Assembly (NCBI GenBank): GCA_023258235.1
Contig: JALQZP010000006.1
Location: 1-33,455 of the forward strand
DNA: 33,455 nt
DNA from: Terrimicrobiaceae bacterium
Lineage (GTDB): Bacteria; Verrucomicrobiota; Verrucomicrobiia; Chthoniobacterales; Terrimicrobiaceae
Direction of reading: 5' to 3'
Shown: positions 1 through 7,459 of the stretch, in pieces
Layout: every line of letters starts with the position of its first letter
Numbering within the stretch: the first letter of the stretch is position 1
Position numbers and translations under genes: made by a program
The notes under the pieces: generated by a model
Told to the model about the DNA's origin: nothing
Database searches by the model: none
The model's input: only the letters and a program-made list of their open reading frames with translations

Positions 1-267
1 TTACCTCACCAACTAGCTGATAGGCCGCGAGCTCATCAGGAAGCGTCTTGCGACTTTGGCTTCGGAGTGATGTCACCCCTGGCCACATGCGGTATTAATT
101 CGCCTTTCGGCGAGCTATCCCACACTTCCCGGCAGATTGCTCACGTGTTACGCACCCGTTCGCCACTAAGCCGTCATTGTATTGCTACAACAACGACCCC
201 GTTCGACTTGCATGTCTTATCCACGCCGCCAGCGTTCGTTCTGAGCCAGAATCAAACTCTCCGTTGA
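1..267 (-). rRNA. rrs: 16S ribosomal RNA, 5' end (partial)
   Basis: Read on the minus strand, this segment contains the universal bacterial 16S opening: AGAGTTTGAT at 260-251, followed by the CTGGCTCAG and GAACGCTGGCGGCG blocks, the GCAAGTCGAACG block and GTAACACGTGAG further in. By comparison with E. coli numbering the mature 5' end should lie near 267. Only about the first 267 nucleotides (V1 and part of V2) are present; the gene runs off the left edge. The GTGGATAAGACATGCAAG stretch is of the verrucomicrobial type. The identification is certain; the exact 5' end is inferred. Confidence 0.97.
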
Positions 268-275
268 AAAGCTTG

Positions 276-296
276 TCTCTTGCGCTATACAAGAGA
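276..296 (-). other. Leader hairpin just upstream of 16S rRNA
   Basis: A perfect 7-bp inverted repeat (TCTCTTG at 276-282 and CAAGAGA at 290-296) with a 7-nt loop lies within 30 bases of the predicted 16S 5' end. In the rRNA transcript it would form a small stem in the leader. A role in processing or folding is an inference. Confidence 0.45.
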
Positions 297-315
297 AAAT
301 TTCCGACTATCCAAT

Positions 316-347
316 AACTCAAGCCCCAGTGAGACTGTGCTTGAGTT
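316..347 (-). other. Long hairpin in the 16S rRNA leader
   Basis: A perfect 9-bp inverted repeat (AACTCAAGC at 316-324, GCTTGAGTT at 339-347) encloses a further 4-bp stem (CAGT/ACTG) with a 3-nt loop. It sits about 50 bases upstream of the mature 16S end and is absent from any coding frame. Such stems are common in rRNA leaders, where they help processing by RNase III or delay folding; the role here is inferred from position only. Confidence 0.5.
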
Positions 348-1030
348 TGATCGTCAAATTAAAAAACAAAACCGACGAAGAAACGCACAATTCAGCAAAT
401 GCTGATTGTCATTTCATATAAATTTATTTGCGTTCTGAATTTTACCGATTTCGATAAAATTTGAATTGGGTTTTCAAAAATCTGTAATCTTTTTCAGCCA
501 ACTTTTTTATCCGGACACCGACCCTTGTGGGGTCTTTGCCCGACTTGATTTGAACTGAAACTGAGATCAATTTCGCTTGGTGTGTTTCACCAGCGGGACA
601 GCGAACATAGCGGGACTCTTTTTTTCGTCAACAGCTTTTTATTTTATTTTTAAATTCACTCCTCCTCGAGCCCGTCCACCAAAATCCCCCAAGGCTCGCA
701 GAGCCCCATTCCATCAACTTCCCAGCTCCACCCTCATCCCCCTCACAACTCCCATGCCTGCGTTGTCTTTTTTACACTTTCGCATGGGTTTTTTTCCAGA
801 ACCCGCAATCCAACGCGCGCCTTCTTTCCATCACTATCCCCAATTTATCCAGCATTGAAGAGCTTTGGCGGGGATTAGTGACCACACAAAAGAAAAGGAC
901 CGCCTGTTTTTCAAAAAAGAAAAGCATCCCACATCTCAATTCCCGTTTATTTGTAGAGCGCGGTTTACCTCTGCCTGAAGCGTGAGAAAGCCCGCCAACA
1001 ATGGCTCAAAGAGAGGAGAGATGGTTTGTC
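348..1030. other. Gene-free rRNA upstream region
   Basis: About 680 bases between the 16S leader hairpins and the hisI terminator hold no convincing gene. The part from about 360 to 480 is A/T-rich and probably holds the rRNA promoter (minus strand), but I could not fix a -35/-10 pair with confidence. Around 392-405 is a short palindrome (TCAGCA..TGCTGA). From about 655 to 875 the plus strand is strongly pyrimidine-rich. The only open frame there (577-858, plus) is low-complexity Pro/Ser/Phe with no family resemblance, so I did not call it a gene. Confidence 0.5.
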
Positions 1031-1074
1031 TAAAAATAGAAAAAGCTCATGTGGCGCAATCACCACACCGTGAG
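1031..1074 (-). terminator. Probable rho-independent terminator of hisI
   Basis: On the minus strand, 10 bases after the hisI stop codon, the transcript can form a stem CTCA/TGAG plus TGTGG/CCACA (1046-1054 with 1063-1074, with a 3-nt bulge). It is followed by two U-rich runs (complement of 1031-1044). The position and the U-run support termination of hisI before the rRNA operon; the bulge lowers certainty. Confidence 0.5.
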
Positions 1075-1084
1075 TTGGGACCAA

Positions 1085-1486
1085 TCAGGATTTTTTAACG
1101 TAGACAGATTTGTCGTCAAAAAGCTTGGGTTCCTTGACATCAAGCGGGAGCGCATTGCGATCCAGTTCCTGAAAAAAACAGCTCTCGTACCCGGTGTGGC
1201 AGGCACCGGTTGTTTGCTCCACCTCGAAAAGAAGGACGTCCCTGTCGCAATCCACAAACCAGCGAACAACGCGCTGGGTGTGCCCACTGGTCTCTCCCTT
1301 GAGCCAGAGTTTCTGTCGGGATCGGCTCCAGAAGGTCATGAGACCGGTTTTGAGGGTGTTGGCCAAGGACTCCGAGTTCATCCATGCAAACATTAAAACC
1401 CGACCCGAGGGCCTTTCCTTGCCGGAGGCTTCTTGGACGATGACGGGAATGAGCCCATCGCTAGTGAATTTAAAGTCGAATTCCAC
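1085..1486 (-). CDS. hisI: Phosphoribosyl-AMP cyclohydrolase
   Basis: HisI opens the purine ring of phosphoribosyl-AMP, the third step of histidine synthesis, in the cytoplasm. The 133-residue protein shows the family hallmarks: VLMFAWMN near residue 30, the WLKGETSGHTQ signature, the metal-binding VDCDRD motif, and the Cys-containing TGACHTG and SCFF segments near the C-terminus. The length fits a stand-alone HisI; there is no fused HisE (pyrophosphohydrolase) domain. The start used is a GTG at 1486, which begins just ahead of the conserved region; no Shine-Dalgarno sequence is evident, as for many genes here. No other his genes are nearby. It is divergent from the roadblock gene and is followed by a likely terminator. 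Confidence 0.93.
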   Translation of the reverse strand: MEFDFKFTSDGLIPVIVQEASGKERPSGRVLMFAWMNSESLANTLKTGLMTFWSRSRQKLWLKGETSGHTQRVVRWFVDCDRDVLLFEVEQTTGACHTGYESCFFQELDRNALPLDVKEPKLFDDKSVYVKKS

Positions 1487-1544
1487 GGGATTGCTAATTT
1501 AAAGCCTATGGAGATAACCTGAGTCAGCGAAGGATACAACAGAA

Positions 1545-2594
1545 ATGCCTACCATCACACCCGAAGCCAACCAACCTTCCATCGTATATGGCAGCGCTCC
1601 AGCCTGCACGATTTCCATGCGATTGGCGGATTTGGAGCCATTGATACCAACGAACTGCCTGCTTCGTGAATGCTTGCCGACCGAAACTGTCAAGCTTCCT
1701 GCGGACCGCGTGCTTGGCCACGTCGTGCCGATACTTTCCTTGGATGTGCTGGCCGGCTTGGTTCCCGATTTCGTTAAATCCGCGCCTGGGTTTGTCCGAC
1801 TCCCACTGGCTCGCGTTGCACTTGGATACACTCTCCGCGAGCAAATTGTTAGCGGAGGCACGCCCGCATGGAAGGCACTCGAAACGCCACTAACCTCGCC
1901 GGTCGCGAGCCTGAATCTTTTTTTTGCGAAACCATCCGCCACTGAAGAAATCGATCTCGGTATCGAGCCTGAAGCCATCGAGGATGAGCCCGAGCCTGAG
2001 CGCCATGCAGAAGATCTTGAAGACGAGCCCTCCGCACGAAAGCTGTCCGACCTCATCAGCAGCTTGCCGACATTCCGCCGCAAAACCGTGGGCCCTATTC
2101 CGGATGAGAACGCGATCATTACGATCAAGCCGGATTTTCCCGCGCTCGATACTTTTGGCGATGAAGTCCTGCCGGAGCAGGATGCCTTGCAGTCGCTTTT
2201 CATGACCGATGAGAAATTAAGCACCAAGCGGGTCGTGGAGTTGTGCGGCGACCTGCCCGGGATCAAGTCCTGCCTTTTGACAAGCGACGATGCATTTATC
2301 GCGTCTCAAAATGTCCCTGCAGGATTGGATATTGCTTCGCTTAGCTCCAAAGCCACCGCGATGGCGCGCGCCATGCATGAAGCTTCGGCTGACATGGGCA
2401 TCGGTGAGATTCCCGCACTCACGCTGCATACGGAAAAGGGCCCCATTAGTGTTTTTCAAAACGCCAGTCATACCATGCTCGTCTTCCATGCCGACCGCGG
2501 CTTTATACCGGGGGTTCGAGAAAAGGTCTCCCTCGCGCTGGGAGAGGTTACCCGATCACGCCTTTGCCTTCCTCCCCCGACAAATGAAACCTGA
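1545..2594 (+). CDS. Roadblock/LC7-domain protein with acidic linker
   Basis: 349 residues in three parts. Residues 1-115 contain loosely repeated hydrophobic units (ISMRLADLEPLIP, VPILSLDVLAGLVP, GFVRLPLARV), a pattern I associate with verrucomicrobial proteins of unknown function. Residues about 130-175 are a Glu/Asp/Pro-rich, probably flexible linker. Residues about 228-338 look like a roadblock/LC7 domain: a GDLPGIKSCLLTSDDAF strand pair, a long Ala/Met helix and a final VFHADRGF segment. Roadblock proteins usually dimerise and act as scaffolds or regulators of small GTPases (MglB type), but no GTPase gene is adjacent. The gene lies 46 bases upstream of the ExbB-like gene and probably starts that operon. 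A GAAGGA sequence lies about 10 bases before the ATG. The family assignment is by pattern only; the function is unknown. Confidence 0.75.
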   Translation: MPTITPEANQPSIVYGSAPACTISMRLADLEPLIPTNCLLRECLPTETVKLPADRVLGHVVPILSLDVLAGLVPDFVKSAPGFVRLPLARVALGYTLREQIVSGGTPAWKALETPLTSPVASLNLFFAKPSATEEIDLGIEPEAIEDEPEPERHAEDLEDEPSARKLSDLISSLPTFRRKTVGPIPDENAIITIKPDFPALDTFGDEVLPEQDALQSLFMTDEKLSTKRVVELCGDLPGIKSCLLTSDDAFIASQNVPAGLDIASLSSKATAMARAMHEASADMGIGEIPALTLHTEKGPISVFQNASHTMLVFHADRGFIPGVREKVSLALGEVTRSRLCLPPPTNET

Positions 2595-2640
2595 AAACCC
2601 ATTGCGGGGATGCCTGCGATGATTTAGAAAGCCAGAACTT

Positions 2641-3267
2641 ATGATGGAACTTGTGCAAAAGGGTGGCCCGCTGATGTGGCTTATTCTGGGCTGTAGTGTC
2701 ACGGCCCTTGGGGTTTTCTGCGAACGCCTGCTTTTTTTCCACCGTGCTTCGATTCAAACCGGTGATTTTCTGCGTGGACTGGCCAATTTGCTGAGGAAAA
2801 AAAACTTTGCCGAGGCGATTAGGGAATGTGCTGCCTCGCCCGGTCCGGTTCCCCGAGTGCTGCTTGCCATGTTGGTCCGACACAATGCCCCTCGATCTGA
2901 ATTGCGTGACATCGCCCAAGAAGCCGGTCAACTCGAGGTTCCCCGCTTGGAGAGCAATCTCGCACTGCTGGCAACGATAGCCTATGCGACTCCGCTGGTC
3001 GGCTTGCTTGGGACCATTCTCGGCCTTCTCACCGCCTTCCAACAGATCACCACACATGGGGGCTATGCCACTGCCGCCGAGATTGCGGGAGGGGTTTATG
3101 AAAGTCTGCTCACATCGGCAGCAGCACTCACCATCGCCATTCCAGCGTTTGTCGCTCACAGTTATCTAGTCGCGAGGTCGAACGATGTCCTCCACGACAT
3201 TGAGCGCGCTTCGATTGAGATTCTGGACGTCCTCCACGAGCCTGCCGAATCGGATACCGCCGCGTGA
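2641..3267 (+). CDS. MotA/TolQ/ExbB-family proton channel protein
   Basis: 208 residues with the three-helix layout of ExbB/TolQ: helix 1 near residues 10-30, a cytoplasmic loop, helix 2 near 107-133 and helix 3 near 158-180. The family signatures are visible: ATPLVGLLGTILGLLTAF (the pore Thr-containing segment) followed by VYESLLTSAAALTIAIPAF, which keeps the conserved Glu before helix 3. Such proteins form the pentameric inner-membrane channel that, with ExbD, converts proton flow into force on TonB. Two ATG codons (2641, 2644) could serve as start. The stop overlaps the GTG start of the ExbD gene by 4 bases. Whether it belongs to an iron or vitamin uptake system or a Tol-like system cannot be told; no TonB-dependent receptor is in the window. 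Confidence 0.9.
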   Translation: MMELVQKGGPLMWLILGCSVTALGVFCERLLFFHRASIQTGDFLRGLANLLRKKNFAEAIRECAASPGPVPRVLLAMLVRHNAPRSELRDIAQEAGQLEVPRLESNLALLATIAYATPLVGLLGTILGLLTAFQQITTHGGYATAAEIAGGVYESLLTSAAALTIAIPAFVAHSYLVARSNDVLHDIERASIEILDVLHEPAESDTAA

Positions 3268-3665
3268 AAATCCAGCGCACACCCGGTCTTCATCCGGCCC
3301 TGATGTTTATAGCGCCGTCCCTGAACGTCGTGCTTCTGCTGGTTTTTTACATCATCCTCAGCACGTCCTTCCTGTTGCAACCCGGCGTGACGGTCGAGGT
3401 ACCCCAATCCCCCTTTCTTCTTGCCCCGCAAAGAAACCCTCTCATCATCAGCATTGCCACTGCGCCTTTGTCATCGATTTATTTTGAAAATGACGCCGTC
3501 ACTCTAGATGAACTGCGCACCAAGCTGAAGGAATACGGCGGGCGAAACCATACGGTGATTATCAAAACCGACCGCAGATCCCCAGTCGAACAACTAACGC
3601 GGGTTATGACTGTTTCACTTTCGCTTGGATACCCTACCGTTATCGCCACATCGGAAGAGCAGTGA
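3264..3665 (+). CDS. ExbD/TolR-family protein with Asp-to-Asn change
   Basis: 133 residues: a short cytoplasmic start, one membrane helix (about residues 17-40) and a periplasmic domain with the VIIKTDRRSPVEQLTRVM pattern typical of ExbD. ExbD proteins normally carry a P-x-I/L-D-V motif at the head of the helix, where the Asp is the essential proton-relay residue. Here the matching segment reads APSLNVVLLL, with Asn21 (codon AAC) in the Asp position. The reading frame is intact and tightly embedded: a GTG start overlaps the exbB stop by 4 bases, and the stop overlaps the next GTG start by 4 bases. It is either a variant subfamily or a non-conducting unit. The family assignment is firm; the effect of the change is inferred. 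Confidence 0.88.
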   Translation: MKIQRTPGLHPALMFIAPSLNVVLLLVFYIILSTSFLLQPGVTVEVPQSPFLLAPQRNPLIISIATAPLSSIYFENDAVTLDELRTKLKEYGGRNHTVIIKTDRRSPVEQLTRVMTVSLSLGYPTVIATSEEQ

Positions 3666-4399
3666 AAAACACTCCCCTGATATTTGACTGGCCTGTACGG
3701 CATCGCATCCACCTGCTTCTTCCAGCCATGCTGGTGCTCGCCGCCCTCGCGCATGGATCCCTTTTTTTTGTCTTCACGATCGCCTATCCAAAAGGCACAC
3801 CGGACACACTGAAGCCCGCCCAGTTGTTTTTTTTACCAGACGGTTCCCCTCAAAAAAGACAAGTCGAGGGGCTGCTTCTTTCGTCGGATCCCTCCCTTTT
3901 CGCCCCTGGGCGGGGACTACCCCGCGAGGAGAGTTTGTTTTCGACGGCTTACACTCCGCAATTTTCATCGGAAAAACCAGCCATTCTCCCACCCACACGT
4001 AAAGTTGAAGCCAGTTCTCCCGCGCATATCCCCAGCTTGAGACGTGACGTAAAACTATCCACGCCGCCCTTACCAAAGATGGAGGCGGTTTCTCTCCCGC
4101 CCCGACTCCATTCTGGACCTGCTTTAGCTGATCGATTACCAACCCTACCTGCAACACCCTTGGTTTCCTCCATCGCATCCGCCCCACTCGAGACAGCCAC
4201 TTTTCTCATTGGAGTGGATTCCGATGGCAGCGTCGCATTCCTTGTACCTGAGAAATCTTCTGGCGATCCAACAATCGATCGCGACCTCCTTCGGCTACTG
4301 CGAGGTCTTCGCTTTGCGCCAACGGAAAAAAACGGAATTGTCTGGGATTTTCTGGAATTTCAATGTGGTTCGGAGCCCAATCCGCTGAAGAAGCCATGA
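3662..4399 (+). CDS. TonB-like energy transducer
   Basis: 245 residues with TonB architecture. There is a short cytoplasmic N-terminus, one membrane anchor at about residues 14-42 (LLLPAMLVLAALAHGSLFFV), a long Pro/Ser-rich span of about 130 residues suited to crossing the periplasm, and a C-terminal domain from about residue 178 (TATFLIGVDSDGSVAFLV, then IDRDLLRLLRGLRFAP) resembling the TonB C-terminal fold. It starts with GTG inside the stop of the ExbD gene and stops inside the ATG of the next gene, so the four genes are probably translationally coupled. The C-terminal match is weak and the protein could serve a partner other than a classical TonB-dependent receptor. Confidence 0.72.
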   Translation: MKNTPLIFDWPVRHRIHLLLPAMLVLAALAHGSLFFVFTIAYPKGTPDTLKPAQLFFLPDGSPQKRQVEGLLLSSDPSLFAPGRGLPREESLFSTAYTPQFSSEKPAILPPTRKVEASSPAHIPSLRRDVKLSTPPLPKMEAVSLPPRLHSGPALADRLPTLPATPLVSSIASAPLETATFLIGVDSDGSVAFLVPEKSSGDPTIDRDLLRLLRGLRFAPTEKNGIVWDFLEFQCGSEPNPLKKP

Positions 4400-4635
4400 T
4401 CCCTATTCCGCTTCCCTGGCTCGTCTTTACGGCACTCATCGTCTTCCTTGCCGGGATTTTTTTTGTTTGGATTTGCTATGAGATCGCCCGAAAGCGACGC
4501 GCAGCAAAGGATCGAAAAGATCGCATTCAATGCCATCTCTGCGCCCGCGAATTCACAGCCGAAAGATTGGAACCACTGCCTCTCTGCCCTTATTGCGGAA
4601 GCTCTAACGAGCGTATTCCCCTGCGCTTGTTTTAG
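4396..4635 (+). CDS. Small membrane-anchored zinc-ribbon protein
   Basis: 79 residues. An N-terminal membrane helix (residues about 8-28) is followed by a basic stretch (ARKRRAAKDRKDR) and a four-Cys zinc ribbon: CHLC (Cys46, Cys49) and CPYC (Cys64, Cys67). The basic stretch after the helix predicts a cytoplasmic zinc ribbon. The ATG at 4396 overlaps the stop of the TonB-like gene (ATGA), which is why I chose it over an upstream ATG at 4363. It is the last gene of the roadblock/exbBD/tonB operon. The function is unknown; a regulatory or assembly role in the complex is a guess from position. Confidence 0.7.
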   Translation: MIPIPLPWLVFTALIVFLAGIFFVWICYEIARKRRAAKDRKDRIQCHLCAREFTAERLEPLPLCPYCGSSNERIPLRLF

Positions 4636-4767
4636 ATTTCCAGAGCTGCGGGTTGTAAATAGATACCGCAATTTCTTGAATGCTGGCATCTTTCCATCTC
4701 GGAAGCCCCGAATCACAGCCTCTGGATGAGGAAGACTCTTTCGTTAATTTTGTAACGGTATCCGATT

Positions 4768-4789
4768 TAGAGCAGTTTAAAATGCTCTA
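4768..4789. terminator. Possible bidirectional terminator between convergent genes
   Basis: A perfect 7-bp inverted repeat (TAGAGCA at 4768-4774, TGCTCTA at 4783-4789) with an 8-nt loop lies between the convergent ends of the zinc-ribbon gene (4635) and the GNAT gene (4882). On the plus strand it is followed by GATTTTC. The stem is A/U-rich and the U-run short, so this is weak. Confidence 0.3.
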
Positions 4790-4881
4790 GATTTTCAAAA
4801 CCCCATCGGCACCGAGAAATCGCCAACAGCCCCCAAAAACAAACCGCAAGGCGACGCCATACAGTCAAAGTCGTTATCAGA

Positions 4882-6042
4882 TCAGGCAGTAAGGGATTTT
4901 TCAAAGATCGCCCATTCACGGTCGGTTTCGCCACCGACAAGGCGGCAGTTTTTGATGATTTCCGAATTGGTATCCTCCAACCACCCGAGCGCGGCATCGG
5001 TGAAATGTTTTTGGGCTTCGCAAAATTGCTCGTGAATCAACCAGGCGTGCAAGCCACGGTCGCGGAATTCGGGAACAACCCCCAGCACGGTCTGCCGACA
5101 AGTTTTGATCTTCCGCGTTTTCATAAGAATGAAAATATGGACCAACCGGAGCCAGTGAGGTGTATTTTTGGTGGCGGCTAGGATCTCATTGAAATTCGGC
5201 AATGTGATGGCCACTCCGGCGTCACGCCCCTCGGACTCCCCGATGAGAAGCAGGCGAGGGTCGGCAATCGCTCGTATGTCTTCCGCCGCGGCAAGAAGGT
5301 CCTCCATCGCGATTGGGACAAACCCCCAATTCCTCTCGAGCGTGGCATTGTAAACGTCTCGAACGATAACCAGTTCCTCCTCGAGTCGCGCAATATTCAT
5401 GGTTCGCGTCTTGAGTTTCGAGCGTTTCTTCATGTGCTCCACGATCCGCCCGAAACGCTCCGGCGTTTTCAGACGGTGAAGCGGAAGATGAAGGCTGTAA
5501 AGCGTGCGGGCTTTTTGGAATCCCAGACCCTCAAGAAGTTTCGGGTAATAGGCGGGATTCCAAGGCAGCCCCATCATGGGCGGTTGGTCAAACCGATTCA
5601 GCAATATGCCGCAATCATCATTGATGCTTGGATTATAGGGCCCACGCACCTTGTCCATGCCGGCAGCGAGGAGCGTCTCGTTGACTCTGTCCAAGAGCGC
5701 GGCCGCTGTGGCGGGATTGTTCTCACATTCAAAAAAACCGAAAAATCCGGTCCGATCCTTGTGATATTCATTATGGGAGCGATTGATGATCGCCGCCACC
5801 CGCCCCACGATGCGGCCGTCCCTCTCGGCTAAAAAAGCTGTGATCAAACCATGGCGGCGTTGGAATGCGGAATCCGGAGCAAGAAACTTGGCTATGCTTC
5901 CCGGGAACGGGGGCACGAAGGCGGGATCGGCGTGATGGATTGTCTCCGCCGTTCGTTCAAACCGCTTCCACTGCGACGGGGTTCGACAGACTGAAATCGA
6001 AAGTGTTTTTCCGGCGTCCAGGGTTGAGGTAGGCGGGATCAT
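4882..6042 (-). CDS. GNAT-family acyltransferase, probable bacterial ceramide synthase
   Basis: 386 residues. The N-terminal part (PAFVPPFPGS, then ITAFLAERDGRIVGRVAAIIN) is a GNAT acetyltransferase core. The middle carries a KVRGPYNPSINDDCGILL motif, and further on comes the segment VLGVVPEFRDRGLHAWLIHE with an acyl-CoA-binding-like R-D-R-G loop. This is the long-GNAT family often misnamed dATP pyrophosphohydrolase. As I recall, it includes the bacterial ceramide synthase (bCerS) of Caulobacter, which acylates the sphingoid base made by serine palmitoyltransferase. The overlap of about 86 bases with the upstream SPT-type gene fits that pathway. The start is ATG 6042 (a TTG at 6045 is adjacent); any later start would cut the conserved N-terminus, so the overlap is real. 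The ceramide role is an inference from family and context. Confidence 0.72.
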   Translation of the reverse strand: MIPPTSTLDAGKTLSISVCRTPSQWKRFERTAETIHHADPAFVPPFPGSIAKFLAPDSAFQRRHGLITAFLAERDGRIVGRVAAIINRSHNEYHKDRTGFFGFFECENNPATAAALLDRVNETLLAAGMDKVRGPYNPSINDDCGILLNRFDQPPMMGLPWNPAYYPKLLEGLGFQKARTLYSLHLPLHRLKTPERFGRIVEHMKKRSKLKTRTMNIARLEEELVIVRDVYNATLERNWGFVPIAMEDLLAAAEDIRAIADPRLLLIGESEGRDAGVAITLPNFNEILAATKNTPHWLRLVHIFILMKTRKIKTCRQTVLGVVPEFRDRGLHAWLIHEQFCEAQKHFTDAALGWLEDTNSEIIKNCRLVGGETDREWAIFEKSLTA

Positions 6043-7237
6043 CAAAGGTTCCTAGTTCACGGGCGAGTTTTTCGAAGATTTCCAACACTCGGTCCAGGTC
6101 GTTGTCCGTATGGGTGGCCATGAAGCTTGTGCGCACGATGGCTTCGCCGTATCGAACGGCTGGGTAGATCGCAGGGGTTGCAAAAACTCCCTCCTCGAAG
6201 AGTCGCTGGGTGAAGACAAAGGCTTTTGCCTCGCTTCCAATGAGGATGGGAACGATGGGGGTTTGGGTTTCTCCGATTTGAAATCCGATACGCTTGAACC
6301 CCTCATGCATCTTGCGGGTATTGCGCCAGAGTTGGTCGATGCGCCAAGCTTCCTCCTGCATAATCTCGAGCGCCTTCATCACGCCGCCGACAATAGCAGG
6401 GGCAAGTGCCGCTGTGAAAATAAGGCACCGGGACTTGTGTTTGAGATACTCCACCAGTTCGGCATTTCCAGCAATGAAGCCACCCATGGATCCAAGGGAT
6501 TTCGAAAAAGTCCCCATCACGATATCGACATCATCGTGCAGGCCAAAGTGGTCGACCGTGCCACGTCCTTGGCGACCCAGAACACCGAGCGAATGGGCCT
6601 CGTCCACATAGACCATCGCGCTGTGACGCTTCGCCACGGGAATGATCGACGGCAGGTCGGCGATATCGCCGGACATGCTGAAAACCCCGTCCAAAATGAC
6701 CATCCGACCGGCCTCGTCGGGCAAACGCTTGAGCCGATTTTCCAGAGACGCGGCGGAATTGTGACGGAAGGGGATGAGCTTCCCTGGGGCGAACTGGCAG
6801 CCATCGATGATGCTCGCATGGTTCTCCCGGTCGCACAGGATGGCATCTCCATCCTCGGTCAGCGCAATAAGCGCCCCTTGGTTTGCAAAAAATCCCGTTG
6901 AAAACAGAATCGAGGCCTCGCGCCCTAAAAAATCCGCCAAGGCCTCCTCGAGCTCCACATGCAGCTTGATGGTCCCGTTGAGCAAGCGCGATCCCGTGCA
7001 ACCCGCACCATATCGACGGGTGGCTTCACAGGCCGCTTCAACGACGCGGGGATCCTGGGCCAGACCGAGATAATTGTTCGACCCGATCATGATCTTTTGT
7101 TCCCCGTCGCAAACAACGTAGTTGCCGTGGGGCTCCTCAATAGAACGGAAGTAGGGGTAGAACCCCTGGGCGCGCGCATCCGCGCTGTCCCTGTACTCCC
7201 TGCACTTTTGATAAAGATTTTTGGGTCCAGTTGCCAT
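5957..7237 (-). CDS. Serine palmitoyltransferase-type alpha-oxoamine synthase
   Basis: A PLP enzyme of the alpha-oxoamine synthase family (SPT, KBL, BioF, HemA), which condenses an amino acid with an acyl-CoA. Motifs in order, numbered from Met at 7237: SNNYLGL near 53, GSRLLNG, NHASI with His140 (stacks on PLP), VDEAHS with Asp212 and His215, and GTFSKSLGSMGG with the PLP Lys246. The last motif is closer to serine palmitoyltransferases than to BioF or KBL. No bio or tdh genes are nearby, and the overlapping GNAT gene supports sphingolipid synthesis. I chose ATG 7237 (MATGPKNLYQ) because family members start there; the frame is open to 7282 with ATGs at 7249 and 7282. The substrate is inferred, not shown. 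Confidence 0.82.
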   Translation of the reverse strand: MATGPKNLYQKCREYRDSADARAQGFYPYFRSIEEPHGNYVVCDGEQKIMIGSNNYLGLAQDPRVVEAACEATRRYGAGCTGSRLLNGTIKLHVELEEALADFLGREASILFSTGFFANQGALIALTEDGDAILCDRENHASIIDGCQFAPGKLIPFRHNSAASLENRLKRLPDEAGRMVILDGVFSMSGDIADLPSIIPVAKRHSAMVYVDEAHSLGVLGRQGRGTVDHFGLHDDVDIVMGTFSKSLGSMGGFIAGNAELVEYLKHKSRCLIFTAALAPAIVGGVMKALEIMQEEAWRIDQLWRNTRKMHEGFKRIGFQIGETQTPIVPILIGSEAKAFVFTQRLFEEGVFATPAIYPAVRYGEAIVRTSFMATHTDNDLDRVLEIFEKLARELGTFDDPAYLNPGRRKNTFDFSLSNPVAVEAV

Positions 7238-7459
7238 TGTTGATCCCATTAGAGTTACAATTCTGGAAAGTATGTAAATCATTTTTCCCTATCCACGGGG
7301 CAATGCGGCAAGTCCTGACACAGGCTCCCAGAACCCGGCGTTTCGCAAGAATGGACAAAAAGAGCACCGGACTGCGAAATCTCACAGGTGATTTGGCTTT
7401 CCTAATGCCCAAGGGAGGTATTGGAATACGGCAACGCTTACTGCCCAGTCATCACAACC

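Noticed and set aside
67-267. Open frame across the 16S rRNA 5' end
   Set aside because: It lies wholly inside rRNA, on the opposite strand.
577-858. 93-residue plus-strand frame in the rRNA upstream region
   Set aside because: Low-complexity Pro/Ser/Phe composition arising from a pyrimidine-rich strand, with no family resemblance.
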